A stretch of DNA of 64,000 bases from Salinivibrio sharmensis (GCF_001995985.1 NZ_MUFC01000009.1:59693-123692); one strand, 5' to 3'; shown: positions 35,517 to 44,864, counted from the first letter of the stretch. The notes: generated by a model not told the origin, from the letters alone. Numbers and translations are program-made.

Positions 35517-37070
35517 TTACCCTTTACGGAACATTTCAAGCATGCGCTTTGTAACTGTAAAGCCGCCAAATATATTGATGCTGGCGATCAACACGGCAAT
35601 GAAAGCAAGGAAGGTTACAAAGCCAATGCCTTGTCCTACCTGCAATAAGGCCCCAACGATGATGATGCCTGAGATCGCATTGGTAACGGACATCAGCGGG
35701 GTATGCAGCGCGTGAGTAACATTCCATACCACGTAGTAGCCCACCACACAGGCCAGTACGAAAACGGTAAAGTGTGAGAGGAATTCACTGGGAGCGTAGT
35801 TCGCCAGCCAACCAAACGCACCGGCCGCCGCGGCCATCAGGCCATATTTGGTGGCACGAGAGGTTTTTTTAGCTTCCGGCTTCGCAGCAGGTTCCGCTTT
35901 GGGCTCAGCTTTAGGTTGCGCGGAGACTTGAATCGGTGGCGCCGGCCAGGTGACCTCACCCTCTTTGATCACGGTAACGCCACGCACAACTACATCGTCA
36001 AAGTCGATGTTGATGCTGCCATCTTTTTCTTTACACAGCAGCTTGGTGAGGTTGACTAGGTTAGTCGCATAAAGCTGTGACGATTGGGTTGGCAAACGGC
36101 CCACCATGTCGGTGTAGCCGATCACTTTCACGCCATTGGGCGTGGTGATCACTTGGTCTTTTTCTGTGTACTCGCAGTTACCGCCATTGGCTGCTGCCAA
36201 ATCAACAATTACACTGCCCGGCTTCATGCTGTCGACCATTTCCTTGGTGATCAGTTTCGGTGCCGGCTTCCCTGGGATGAGCGCGGTTGTGATAATAATA
36301 TCAACATCTTCAGCCTGCTGCGCATACAGCTTTTCCGCCGCCTTATTAAACTCATCAGACATTTCTTTGGCATATCCATCGCCACTACCTGAGTTGTCTT
36401 GTTTAAAATCGGCTTCTAAAAACTCGGCGCCCATGCTCTCGACTTGTTCTTTTACTTCAGGGCGAACATCAAAAGCACGAACAATCGCCCCTAAGCTACC
36501 GGCTGCACCAATTGCCGCCAGCCCGGCAACGCCGGCCCCCGCAACAAACACTTTCGCAGGCGGCACTTTACCCGCCGCGGTTATTTGTCCGGTAAAGAAG
36601 CGTCCAAATTCGTGCGCCGCTTCCACCACTGCCCGATAACCGGCGATGTTCGCCATCGAACTTAGCGCATCCAATGACTGCGCTCGTGAAATACGTGGAA
36701 CCGCATCCATGGCCATCACGTTCACGTTCTGCGCTGACAGACGCTCGAGTAATTCTTCGTTTTGAGCGGGCCAAATAAAGCTCACCAAGGTGGTACCTGA
36801 TTGCAGCAATGCCACTTCATCTTGGCCAGTTTCTTCAATCACGCCTGGTGCATTAACTTTAAAGATGATGTCAGACTGCCAGGCAGCGTCTGTATCAACA
36901 ATGCTCGCCCCAGCTTGTTCGTACGCAGTGTCTTCAAAGCTTGCTTTTTCGCCTGCTCCCTTCTCTACTACGACGTCAAAACCGAGCTTGATAAGCTGCT
37001 CAACCGACTTAGGTGTCGCAGCTACCCTCGTTTCATTAACGAGCCTCTCTTTTGGAACACCAATCTGCAT
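35517..37070 (-). CDS. pntA: NAD(P) transhydrogenase subunit alpha
   Basis: The 517-residue subunit has the N-terminal NAD(H)-binding alanine-dehydrogenase-like domain ([40 protein letters not shown]), a low-complexity Lys/Pro/Ala/Glu linker ([18 protein letters not shown], about 385-405) and a C-terminal membrane part with several helices. Order and length match E. coli PntA. It is the first gene of pntAB; a long 11-bp inverted repeat lies upstream. The linker is somewhat longer than usual. Confidence 0.97.
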   Translation of the reverse strand: MQIGVPKERLVNETRVAATPKSVEQLIKLGFDVVVEKGAGEKASFEDTAYEQAGASIVDTDAAWQSDIIFKVNAPGVIEETGQDEVALLQSGTTLVSFIWPAQNEELLERLSAQNVNVMAMDAVPRISRAQSLDALSSMANIAGYRAVVEAAHEFGRFFTGQITAAGKVPPAKVFVAGAGVAGLAAIGAAGSLGAIVRAFDVRPEVKEQVESMGAEFLEADFKQDNSGSGDGYAKEMSDEFNKAAEKLYAQQAEDVDIIITTALIPGKPAPKLITKEMVDSMKPGSVIVDLAAANGGNCEYTEKDQVITTPNGVKVIGYTDMVGRLPTQSSQLYATNLVNLTKLLCKEKDGSINIDFDDVVVRGVTVIKEGEVTWPAPPIQVSAQPKAEPKAEPAAKPEAKKTSRATKYGLMAAAAGAFGWLANYAPSEFLSHFTVFVLACVVGYYVVWNVTHALHTPLMSVTNAISGIIIVGALLQVGQGIGFVTFLAFIAVLIASINIFGGFTVTKRMLEMFRKG

Positions 37071-37190
37071 AGCTATTCCCTGAATGTTGGCTTATAAGAA
37101 ATTTTTTTGGTTATCACAGGCGCTAAAACCGCGGCCTGAAATAGGTTCACTGACAAAAATAAGCATTCCAAGCGGTTTTATTCGCTTATC

Positions 37191-37241
37191 ACACTGTTGC
37201 GGTCTGTTGTCAGTGTTTCGTGCTTAGCAACGCAACAGTGT
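37191..37241. repeat. 11-bp inverted repeat upstream of pntA
   Basis: ACACTGTTGCG (37191-37201) and its exact complement CGCAACAGTGT (37231-37241) are separated by 29 bp in the 312-bp gene-free stretch 37071-37382. The spacing suits a dimeric regulator with two half-sites or a cruciform; no T-run makes a terminator unlikely. No other feature is evident in the stretch. Confidence 0.6.
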
Positions 37242-37382
37242 TAACTTAACGAGTTTATTCCTTAATCACCACAGGGCGAGGATCGCTATTGGGGCATAAA
37301 TGTGATCTGGGCTACACTTTATCCGAATTAATTGCTCATATTTATGCATTATTTTTGCTATCGCGCGATTCGTTGACGCCCC

Positions 37383-37664
37383 TCAATCAAATAGTCGATC
37401 ACCGTTTTGATCAATCATCATTTTTGCTTTTGTGACCATCAAGCTGTTGGCATCTTCCTGACTTCCCAGCAAATCTGAGCGAATAAACGTATGGGTGAGC
37501 ACTTTGCCATCAAGTGATTTGCAAATACGGCCACTAACACGATATTGCCCGTTTTCGGCGGTCGATTCAGGATAAATTAAATAGCCTTGGTATTCTGTCG
37601 GGGTGACTGACGCCTGTGATTGTTTGTCGCTTCCCTTAGAAAACAGTGCAGAGAACCATCCCAT
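37383..37664 (-). CDS. HlyU-family (PF10115) small protein
   Basis: A 93-residue protein of the family named after HlyU in Pfam, found alone in many proteobacteria: EYQGYLIYPESTAENGQYRV, GRICKSLDGK, THTFIRSD and MMIDQNGDRLF. It has no helix-turn-helix of the ArsR type seen in true Vibrio HlyU, so a transcriptional role should not be assumed. A GAGGAGT site precedes the ATG. Monocistronic. Confidence 0.8.
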   Translation of the reverse strand: MGWFSALFSKGSDKQSQASVTPTEYQGYLIYPESTAENGQYRVSGRICKSLDGKVLTHTFIRSDLLGSQEDANSLMVTKAKMMIDQNGDRLFD

Positions 37665-37745
37665 CTTTTGTACTCCTCAATTGATCGCATTCGTCGGCTG
37701 GTGAGCCACTTATTTTAAGTTAACGCTTGAGGACGATTAAACCAT

Positions 37746-37779
37746 AAAAAAAACGCCACATCTCGGTGATGTGGCGTTT
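37746..37779 (-). terminator. Terminator of the 57-aa DUF1127-like gene
   Basis: AAACGCCACATC/GATGTGGCGTTT makes a perfect 12-bp stem with a 5-nt loop, followed on the minus strand by a T-run, 26 bp after the small gene's stop. It supports that gene being real. Confidence 0.9.
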
Positions 37780-37804
37780 CGTGTTCTATCCGTTTTAAGT
37801 CGTC

Positions 37805-37978
37805 TTATCGGTTTATACCAATATCACGCTGCAAATGTGCCGGTAAACGACTGGCATCATAAGCGGGAGCGTGCGTGCTGCGAGTAAACAGCACATCCAT
37901 GGCGTGAGCGATCAGTCCTTTGATTGTTACCGCGTAAGATCGACGAGAACGGGGCATATTAACCGTTGCAGTCGTCAT
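37805..37978 (-). CDS. Small DUF1127-like basic protein (57 aa)
   Basis: A 57-residue ORF. The N terminus is basic (MPRSRRSYAVTIKG) and the C terminus reads LPAHLQRDIGINR, resembling the RDIGL ending of DUF1127/YjiS-like proteins. An AGGA site lies at the right distance before the ATG and a strong terminator follows the stop. Small DUF1127 proteins have been linked to RNA turnover and phosphate or membrane physiology in alpha-proteobacteria. The assignment is moderate because the family is short. Confidence 0.7.
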   Translation of the reverse strand: MTTATVNMPRSRRSYAVTIKGLIAHAMDVLFTRSTHAPAYDASRLPAHLQRDIGINR

Positions 37979-38064
37979 AAGATCCTCGCTTTGTTGTCTT
38001 AATCACTCGCCGCAAATTATAAGGTGCTGCCCCGAGATTTAAACTGATGAAAATTAAACCAGTG

Positions 38065-38081
38065 GATTAGTTTTTCTAATC
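38065..38081. promoter_or_regulatory. GcvA-type LysR box (GATTAG-N5-CTAATC)
   Basis: A perfect palindrome GATTAG-TTTTT-CTAATC lies in the 347-bp divergent region (37979-38325) between the small DUF1127-like gene and the transporter. ATTAG-N5-CTAAT is the core seen by GcvA/AmpR-type LysR regulators. No such regulator gene is adjacent. The rest of the region shows no gene. Confidence 0.5.
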
Positions 38082-38325
38082 TAAAGTGCTTGCCGGTTAT
38101 CACGTATTCATTATGTTAAGTTGCAGTAAAATAAGCTAATCACTTACCTGACATACAAACCATCAATGAATTCAGTTTGTCTGTTTGAATTCACTGCTCG
38201 CTCCCTTATCCTGTCTGACTTTTTATACGACACAGTGTATTAATCATTGAAAAGACTATTTTTCACTCGATTAGTTGTGTAAACCTGATAACATCGTGAT
38301 TACACATGTGACCAAGGTGTTGACC

Positions 38326-39258
38326 ATGCTCGCGTTTCTCGCCAAACATTCAGCGTTGTGTCTTTTTATTGCCGCATTGATTGGCTTTGCCTTTCCGAGC
38401 GTCTCGTTAGCCTTATTTCCGTTTTTACCTTATGTACTATTCGCCTTGATGCTGTTTACTCTACTTGGCATTCATCAAGGCCTATTAGTGAAAGCGTTAG
38501 CTCAGTGGCAGGTCTGGGTGTACGCATTGGTTCACTCAGTGCTACTTACCGTACTCACTTGTTCTCTCGCGTGGCTACTCGGCGCGTCTGCACCTTTGTT
38601 GCTTGCAATCAGTGGAATTTGCGCCACTGGGTCTTTGTTTGCAACGCCAGCTATCATTCGTTCTTTGGGGATGGATGCGCTCATCGCCATGGCCTATACC
38701 ATTGCTTCAACGTTGCTGATGCCCGTGGTCTTGTTTATTAATCTCACGGTGCTATCCGGTGACTCATTTTCACTGGATCTGCAAAGCTATGCCGTGCGAT
38801 TGGTGATCTTCATTTTTGGTCCCATGCTGTTTGCCGCGCTTTTTCACGCGCTGATCAAACCAGAAAAACTCAAACGCATTCACAGCAAACTGTCACAGTT
38901 TACGATTGTGCTGGTATTCAGTTTTCCTTTGGGTCTGGTCGGTCCATTCGGGGCAATGTGGCAAAACGATTCTGGCTATGCGTTAGAACTTTTAGCCATT
39001 TCAGTTGCAATTTGCATACTTTTTTTCATCATTGCGTATGGGCTATATCGCAAACGGGGGCGGGAGGCGAGCATGATCGCCGCGGTGTCGGCGGTCAATC
39101 GGAATGTACTGCTAACGTACACCGTTGCCGGTGCCGCGCTCGGGCCGGCATTTCTGCCATTAATCGGCGCGATACAGCTGCCAATCTATTTACAACCGTT
39201 GTTAGTGCGTTGGGGAACCCGGCTCAAACAGGTTCCCCCGCAATCCGCGGATCAGTAA
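38326..39258 (+). CDS. BASS/SBF-like membrane transporter
   Basis: The start at 38326 is chosen for the AAGGTG site six bases upstream, giving 310 residues; longer forms would need TTG or GTG. There are about nine or ten hydrophobic helices. The fold suggests the bile-acid:sodium-symporter-like (SBF/BASS) group: ISGICATGSLFATPAIIRSL in the first half and AAVSAVNRNVLLTYTVAGAA in the second, resembling the paired core helices. The substrate is unknown. It could be an anion or organic-acid transporter. Confidence 0.7.
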   Translation: MLAFLAKHSALCLFIAALIGFAFPSVSLALFPFLPYVLFALMLFTLLGIHQGLLVKALAQWQVWVYALVHSVLLTVLTCSLAWLLGASAPLLLAISGICATGSLFATPAIIRSLGMDALIAMAYTIASTLLMPVVLFINLTVLSGDSFSLDLQSYAVRLVIFIFGPMLFAALFHALIKPEKLKRIHSKLSQFTIVLVFSFPLGLVGPFGAMWQNDSGYALELLAISVAICILFFIIAYGLYRKRGREASMIAAVSAVNRNVLLTYTVAGAALGPAFLPLIGAIQLPIYLQPLLVRWGTRLKQVPPQSADQ

Positions 39259-39263
39259 ATGGG

Positions 39264-39353
39264 TTAAATGACCGGCACAAAGTAGACAATCGATGCCCAA
39301 GCCACCAACCAAAAACTGATCAAGCCGATATCAAACCAGTCACGTTTTTCCAT
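39264..39353 (-). CDS. Putative 29-aa single-span membrane protein
   Basis: A short ORF with a strong GGTGAGGGG site before the ATG. It begins MEKRDWFDIGLISFW and ends VAWASIVYFVPVI: a charged N terminus followed by one hydrophobic helix. Its stop lies six bases from the stop of the convergent transporter gene. It is not recognised as a known family. The evidence is the good ribosome-binding site and typical membrane microprotein composition; translation is unproven. Confidence 0.5.
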   Translation of the reverse strand: MEKRDWFDIGLISFWLVAWASIVYFVPVI

Positions 39354-39487
39354 AACCCCTCACCTTTCGATAGTGTGTCGAACAATTCAGGTTCACTCTT
39401 TGTATCGACAATCTTGTCAAAAACTTAAACGGCAATTGTCTGCCGTCAACACCAAGTTCACTATCAATAAGCAAGGGGTAGGCCAAG

Positions 39488-41236
39488 TTATTCTCCCCAA
39501 CAGTTTTTCATCTCACCGGGTGTTGGGAGATAACACACTAAAGGCGCTGTGGGCAGTGATAAAACCGGCTGCTGACGTGCATAGTGAATAAAGCACTCTG
39601 CCATTGAAAGGCCAATAGAGCGACGTTCACCGGTTTGAATAGCATCGTACCCTTCTTTTCCTTGCGCGGTATAAGATGACGACACACCCGTGTATTGTCG
39701 CTCATCATCCATGGCTATCCAGTGATTGCCGCGCTTTATCTCCAGTTGCGTTACTCGCATGCCCATCGGCTGCCACGCTTCGTAGCGATAGCGTATATCG
39801 GCGCAATACGGAAAACTGCCCGAGCCAAGGCCGATGACACCATTATCAGTGGCATTATTGATCGCCCCTTCTATTGCACAACGTATTTGTGCGCCGGTTA
39901 CCTGGTAGGCGATCACGTCGATAGCAAACGGTAACAACGCGCCTGCAATTAAAGCGGCCGAGAGTGGCCCGGCGTTTAAACTGACTCTCACGCCACCTGC
40001 ATTATGAATAGCAAAATCGGCTTCAATCCCTTGCTCACGCGCGGCCCACAGAAAGCTTTCTGTCACCAATGGGGCCACTTCACTGCCCCCCTCGCTGTCA
40101 GGCACACGCACATGACGGAGTCGTTGCGGCACATGTGTGACAATGTCACTTTCTAGTTGCGCCACATGGGGACGGTAGGTCCGCTGTATATACTGCTTCA
40201 ACGCGAGATCACTGGGTAAAATCAATACATTGTCTTGTCGGTTGAGATAGGCTCTCACTGCTTGATACGAGCCTTCGGTCAATTGCTGCTCCCGCGAGGC
40301 ATCCATCGCAAGGCTGCGACCGAGCAACAAGTAGTTTTGGCCATCAAAGGCAGCTGGTCGACCGTTTTCATCAATAGATAACGTAAACCGTCCAATGGCT
40401 TGCGCATGGCAGCCCGCTTGCACAATCCAGGTATCGTTGACTTTATAGCCGTAGGGATCTTCTTTCGCCAAACCAAGGTTTTGAAAATCGCCTTGCAACA
40501 CATGGGTATGGCCTCCCACAATCACATCAATCCCCTTGACCGCAGCCGCTAACTCCTTGTCTTTGTCATAACCCAAATGACTCAACAAAATAATGGTGTT
40601 CACGCCTTGTTGACGCAAAAAAGCCACGGTGTTTTCGGCGATGCGTGTTGCCGGCAAGAAAGGGGTATCGGGATCAGGGTGTGCCAATGCGGCCATTTGC
40701 TCGACCGCCAAACTAAAGATGCCCACTTTGTGCCCGGCATAGGTTTTGATGAGTGTACTCGCACGCTCCTCCGGAGCAATGTATGGCAGTAAAGCAGGCT
40801 TATCACTGACGCGCTTATCCTTGTCTTTTGATTCATCCGCCACATGCCAATTACCCGCAAGCAATGGGAATTGAATATCATCAAGAAAGTCGGCCACGGG
40901 TCCATTCCCTTGGTCAAGCTCGTGATTACCAATCGCCATCGCATCAATGCCGAGTCGATTCAGCAAATCTGCATTCGCTTTACCTTTGAATAGTGAGTAA
41001 TACAGAGTCCCTTGAAAGCAATCCCCAGCATGTAAAAAAAGGAAGGCATGATCATCCTGCTTAGCCTGCTCGCGAAAATGTGATACCGCAGATGCAATGC
41101 GTGCGAACCCGCCGCTATTGGCATAAACCGGTGTCGCCTTGTCGTCCAGGTTCAGTGAGACAGGGGTGGACTCAAAGTGAGAGTGGGTGTCGTTAATATG
41201 CGCGATCGTTAACGAGAAAGGTTGTCGTGCTGTCAT
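39488..41236 (-). CDS. Bifunctional metallophosphatase/5'-nucleotidase (UshA family)
   Basis: The start at 41236 gives 582 residues. The N-terminal dimetal phosphoesterase domain shows AHINDTHSH, HAGDCFQGT, IGNHELDQG and VGGHTHVLQG; the C-terminal substrate domain has HNAGGVRVSLNAG and LGSGSFPYCADIRYRYEA. UshA-type enzymes hydrolyse 5'-nucleotides and UDP-sugars. Unlike UshA, no signal peptide is visible at either candidate start (MARIIM or MTARQPFSL), so the enzyme may be cytoplasmic, as in some YfkN-related or SAM-type nucleotidases. It is monocistronic. Confidence 0.9.
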   Translation of the reverse strand: MTARQPFSLTIAHINDTHSHFESTPVSLNLDDKATPVYANSGGFARIASAVSHFREQAKQDDHAFLFLHAGDCFQGTLYYSLFKGKANADLLNRLGIDAMAIGNHELDQGNGPVADFLDDIQFPLLAGNWHVADESKDKDKRVSDKPALLPYIAPEERASTLIKTYAGHKVGIFSLAVEQMAALAHPDPDTPFLPATRIAENTVAFLRQQGVNTIILLSHLGYDKDKELAAAVKGIDVIVGGHTHVLQGDFQNLGLAKEDPYGYKVNDTWIVQAGCHAQAIGRFTLSIDENGRPAAFDGQNYLLLGRSLAMDASREQQLTEGSYQAVRAYLNRQDNVLILPSDLALKQYIQRTYRPHVAQLESDIVTHVPQRLRHVRVPDSEGGSEVAPLVTESFLWAAREQGIEADFAIHNAGGVRVSLNAGPLSAALIAGALLPFAIDVIAYQVTGAQIRCAIEGAINNATDNGVIGLGSGSFPYCADIRYRYEAWQPMGMRVTQLEIKRGNHWIAMDDERQYTGVSSSYTAQGKEGYDAIQTGERRSIGLSMAECFIHYARQQPVLSLPTAPLVCYLPTPGEMKNCWGE

Positions 41237-41352
41237 AATTATCCGTGCCACAACACAAAAGAAGATGATACAAGCTTATCATCGACAAATACAACAAAGG
41301 TTAAGTTTCTGATAAATTAACCCCAAATTAACGACAAGGAAGCAAGATAACC

Positions 41353-42249
41353 ATGCAACTCAACAATACCAAGGTAGCCTTTATTGGCCTAGGCGTGATG
41401 GGCTTTCCAATGGCCGGGCACCTTCAACGCCACGGCTACCCAACTCGCGTCTATAACCGCACCACCCGCAAAGCCGAAGCGTGGTGCGACACCTATTCAG
41501 GCACATATGGAATGACGCCCGCCGAAGCTGTGGCTGATGCTGATATCGTCTTTATGTGCGTGGGAAACGATGATGACGTACGCAGTGTGGTGTATGGCGA
41601 TATTGGTGTGTTAGCCAATATGAAAAAAGGCAGTACGCTGGTCGATCACACCACCACCTCTGCCGAGCTAGCCCTTGAGTTGGCACAAGTATGCGAGCGT
41701 CAAGGCCTGAGCTTTCTCGATGCCCCCGTCTCAGGCGGCCAAGCCGGTGCGGAAAAAGGCGCACTCACCATTATGGTCGGTGGCAACCCGACTGTGTTCA
41801 GTGACGTTGAACCAGTAATGAACGTCTATGCCAGCGCCATCCAGCATATAGGCCCGCATGGCAGTGGCCAGCGCTGTAAAATGGCCAATCAAATATGTAT
41901 TGCCGGTGTCTTACAAGGCTTATCCGAGGCACTCACCTTCGCGCAATCCGCTGATCTCGATATCGAAAAGATGATCAATGCCATTAAGCATGGTGCCGCA
42001 GGCTCTTGGCAAATGGAAAATCGTGCTTTGACCATGGCGGAAGACAGGTTTGACTTTGGCTTTGCGATTGATTGGATGCGTAAAGATCTGGGCTTTTGTT
42101 TAGAAGAAGCCACCAAGTTAGGCGTGGGGCTTCCCTTAACCGAGCAAGTGGATCAACAATACAACAAGTTACAAGCGCGCGGCTATGGTCGTTGTGACAC
42201 CTCGGTCCTGATCAAGCAGTTTGATACAGATACCAAACCATCTTCATAA
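41353..42249 (+). CDS. NAD(P)-dependent beta-hydroxyacid dehydrogenase
   Basis: A 298-residue member of the 3-hydroxyisobutyrate dehydrogenase/GarR family. It has the Rossmann motif VAFIGLGVMGFPMAGHL, the substrate-binding DAPVSGGQAGAEKG and the catalytic Lys in GQRCKMANQICIAG, then DFGFAIDWMRKDLG. The start is supported by GGAAG upstream. The specific substrate (tartronate semialdehyde, 3-hydroxyisobutyrate or other) cannot be decided by eye. Confidence 0.92.
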   Translation: MQLNNTKVAFIGLGVMGFPMAGHLQRHGYPTRVYNRTTRKAEAWCDTYSGTYGMTPAEAVADADIVFMCVGNDDDVRSVVYGDIGVLANMKKGSTLVDHTTTSAELALELAQVCERQGLSFLDAPVSGGQAGAEKGALTIMVGGNPTVFSDVEPVMNVYASAIQHIGPHGSGQRCKMANQICIAGVLQGLSEALTFAQSADLDIEKMINAIKHGAAGSWQMENRALTMAEDRFDFGFAIDWMRKDLGFCLEEATKLGVGLPLTEQVDQQYNKLQARGYGRCDTSVLIKQFDTDTKPSS

Positions 42250-42341
42250 ACCTGACCCACAAAGCGGCAATCCTCGGCACCTGAGGCCGAGGAAAGGCTA
42301 AACAAGGTGTATACTAAAGTTAACCAATAAGGAGGGTTGCA

Positions 42342-42461
42342 ATGACAGCTATCTATGTAATCTGCGTCATCGCCATGATGATTGGCCTGTTCACCTTATA
42401 CGCACCTTCTATTGAAAAATGGTGTGATAAGCAGTTGAGTACGGGAAAGAAAGATAAGTAA
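42342..42461 (+). CDS. Putative 39-aa membrane protein
   Basis: An ORF with a textbook AAGGAGGG site nine bases before the ATG. The protein starts MTAIYVICVIAMMIGLFTLY, one transmembrane span, followed by a charged tail with WCDKQLSTGKKDK. It lies between a hydroxyacid dehydrogenase and rbgA. The family is not recognised; the strong site and amphipathic layout support translation. Confidence 0.65.
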   Translation: MTAIYVICVIAMMIGLFTLYAPSIEKWCDKQLSTGKKDK

Positions 42462-42579
42462 CTATTCAAGGCTGCCCTCGCTTTTCTCATCCCTCTGATT
42501 AAGTGGTATGATGCGCGCCATTATCGCGCCACTGACTGGTATCGTGTTGGCGCATTAGCATCAGCAAGGTTGTACAAAC

Positions 42580-43524
42580 ATGGTTAACAACAAGATCCAG
42601 TGGTTTCCTGGGCATATGCATAAAGCGCGCAAGGAGATCGAAGAAGTCATCCCTAAGATCGACGTGATCATCGAAGTGATCGACGCGCGTATTCCGTTTA
42701 GTAGCGAAAATCCCCTGATCCGCACGCTGCGTGGCGAAAAGCCGGTGATCAAAGTCCTAAATAAACGCGATCTGGCCGATCCGGCGATGACCGAGGTGTG
42801 GATGGCGCACCTAGAAAAAGAGCAAGGCGTATCAGCGATGGCAATCACTACTTCGCACCAGCATGAAGTGAACCAAATTATGGACCGCTGCCGTGCTCTC
42901 GCTCCGCATCGCGAAACCATGGGGAAAAACATTCGCTCAATGATCATGGGGATCCCCAACGTCGGGAAGTCCACCATCATTAATAGCCTTGCCGGCCGAG
43001 TGATTGCAAAAACCGGCAACCAACCCGCGGTGACGCGCCAGCAACAGCGGATCAACCTGCAAAATGGCGTGGTGCTTTCCGATACCCCGGGGATTTTGTG
43101 GCCAAAGGTAGAAAACCCACACAGCGGCTTCCGCCTCGCGGCAACCGGCGCCGTGAAAGACACGGCAATGGATTATGACGAAGTCGCCTTTTATACCGTG
43201 GAATACTTGGCTAGCGCCTACCCCGAGCGGCTAAAAGAACGCTATCAACTTGATGCGTTACCCGAAACAGATATTGAGTTGATGGAAGCGATTGGTGCCA
43301 AGCGCGGTTGTCTGCGTGCGGGTGGACGGGTTGACTTGCATAAAGCCTCAGAAGTGCTGTTGCACGACTTACGCGCCGGTGCGTTAGGTGGCCTCACTTT
43401 AGAGAAACCGGACATGATTGAAACCGAGCTAGTGCAGGTTGAAGAAGACAACGCCCGCCGAGAGCAAGAAAAAGCCGCTAAAAAAGAGGCGCGCCGCAAG
43501 CGGTACCTCAAAAACAAACGGTGA
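42580..43524 (+). CDS. rbgA: Ribosome biogenesis GTPase RbgA/YlqF
   Basis: The 314-residue GTPase has circularly permuted motifs: G4 NKRDL near residue 65, then G1 GIPNVGKSTIIN and G3 SDTPGILWP. The N-terminal WFPGHMHKARKEIEE is the YlqF signature. It assists late assembly of the 50S subunit in Bacillus; the function is expected to be alike here. The C terminus is a Lys/Arg/Glu-rich helix (EQEKAAKKEARRKRYLKNKR). A strong terminator follows. Confidence 0.95.
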   Translation: MVNNKIQWFPGHMHKARKEIEEVIPKIDVIIEVIDARIPFSSENPLIRTLRGEKPVIKVLNKRDLADPAMTEVWMAHLEKEQGVSAMAITTSHQHEVNQIMDRCRALAPHRETMGKNIRSMIMGIPNVGKSTIINSLAGRVIAKTGNQPAVTRQQQRINLQNGVVLSDTPGILWPKVENPHSGFRLAATGAVKDTAMDYDEVAFYTVEYLASAYPERLKERYQLDALPETDIELMEAIGAKRGCLRAGGRVDLHKASEVLLHDLRAGALGGLTLEKPDMIETELVQVEEDNARREQEKAAKKEARRKRYLKNKR

Positions 43525-43541
43525 TGTAAAAATTAAGGATG

Positions 43542-43570
43542 AAAAAAGGGGCGCAATGCCCCTTTTTTTT
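43542..43570 (+). terminator. Terminator of rbgA
   Basis: GGGGC/GCCCC with loop GCAAT is flanked by A6 and T8 tracts, which would also pair; it ends rbgA and could serve the convergent aminotransferase. Confidence 0.88.
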
Positions 43571-43599
43571 CCGTCTCGACCCGTCGCGCGCGACGACAG

Positions 43600-44790
43600 T
43601 TAGCCGTTGCGCGTCACATCCACCAGCGCATCGGCCAGTTTATCAATGTGACGCTCAGCCAAGCCAGCAATATTAATCCGGCTATCACCCACTGCGTACA
43701 CGCCATGTCGGTCTCGTAGCTGATTCACCTGATCAACCGTTAATCCGAGGACAGAGAACATACCACGGTGGTGCTGAATAAAGTCAAAATAACCATCGCC
43801 GGTACGGTCGCGCAGTGCTGCTGTTAACCCTTCACGTAATGTATTGATCCGAGTGTTCATCGCTTCAATTTCATCACGCCACTGTTTGGTGAGGACATCG
43901 TCGGTGAGGATGGTTTCAACAATCGCGGCACCATGATCAGGCGGCATGGTATAGGTGCTTCGCGCAAGCTGAAGGATACGACCTTTTGCGTTTTGTGCTT
44001 CTTTGGCGGACTTACCCACCACAATCGCCGCCCCTGTACGCTCACGATAGAGACCAAAGCTCTTTGAGCAAGACGTGGCAATGAGCATCTCTTCAACGTT
44101 ATCGGCAAGAATACGTAAACCACGCGCATCTTCCTCTACCCCATCACCGAAGCCCTGGTAGGCAATATCAACAAACGGTGTAAAGCCATTACGGTTAGCA
44201 AGCTCGGTAATCGCTTCCCATTCTTTCAGGCTGATATCTGCCCCGGTTGGGTTATGACAACAACCGTGTAGCAAGACCACATCGTCAGCACCGGCCTGTG
44301 ACAAGGCGTTAAGCATCGCATCGGTATCCACCATTTTGGTGTCGCGATTAAAGTAGGGATAGAATTTTACCGTCAGGCCTGCCGCTTCCATGACAGGTTT
44401 GTGATTCACATAGCTAGGATCAGTCAGCCACACAGTGGTCACCGGCTTAGCCAAGTTCATCAAATCGGCCAGCATACGCAGCGCACCACTTGCGCCTGGT
44501 GTTTGTACCGCAGCGCAGCGATCATAGGCATCTGTCCCTTTGAGCAGAAGATCGACCATGGCTTGGTTGAAATTTTCATTACCTGCCAGCCCAACATAGG
44601 CTTTGGTTTGTTGGTTTTGTGCCAGTGATTGTTGCGCCGCTTTAACCGCTTGCATGATCGGCGTTTGACCGTGACTGTCACGATAAACGCCAATGCCCAA
44701 GTCCATTTTATGCTCGCGTGGATCGTCACGATACGCCAATGACAAGGAGAGAATCGGATCCTGCTGAGCAGGCGAGAGCAGATCTAACAT
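43600..44790 (-). CDS. tyrB: Aromatic/aspartate aminotransferase
   Basis: A 396-residue class I PLP-dependent aminotransferase of the TyrB/AspC type: DLGIGVYRDSHGQTPIMQAV at the N terminus, CCHNPTGADISLKEWE, DIAYQGFGDG, and the PLP-binding Lys in ATSCSKSFGLYRERTG. It transfers amino groups between aromatic amino acids or aspartate and 2-oxoglutarate. Its size and motifs match; substrate preference between TyrB and AspC is not settled by eye. Confidence 0.92.
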   Translation of the reverse strand: MLDLLSPAQQDPILSLSLAYRDDPREHKMDLGIGVYRDSHGQTPIMQAVKAAQQSLAQNQQTKAYVGLAGNENFNQAMVDLLLKGTDAYDRCAAVQTPGASGALRMLADLMNLAKPVTTVWLTDPSYVNHKPVMEAAGLTVKFYPYFNRDTKMVDTDAMLNALSQAGADDVVLLHGCCHNPTGADISLKEWEAITELANRNGFTPFVDIAYQGFGDGVEEDARGLRILADNVEEMLIATSCSKSFGLYRERTGAAIVVGKSAKEAQNAKGRILQLARSTYTMPPDHGAAIVETILTDDVLTKQWRDEIEAMNTRINTLREGLTAALRDRTGDGYFDFIQHHRGMFSVLGLTVDQVNQLRDRHGVYAVGDSRINIAGLAERHIDKLADALVDVTRNG

Positions 44791-44864
44791 AGTATTACGT
44801 CCTTTTAAGCTTGGATGCTCAAGATACGCTATACCCTACCCCATGCGGGAAAATTGGCAACCTC

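Noticed and set aside
42271-42293. Hairpin TCCTCGGC/GCCGAGGA after the hydroxyacid dehydrogenase
   Set aside because: The stem is perfect but has no T-run; it may be a factor-dependent terminator, but the evidence is insufficient.
42571-42577. Single TGTACAA just before rbgA
   Set aside because: Only one hexamer without a partner at N12 spacing, so it is not a LitR operator.
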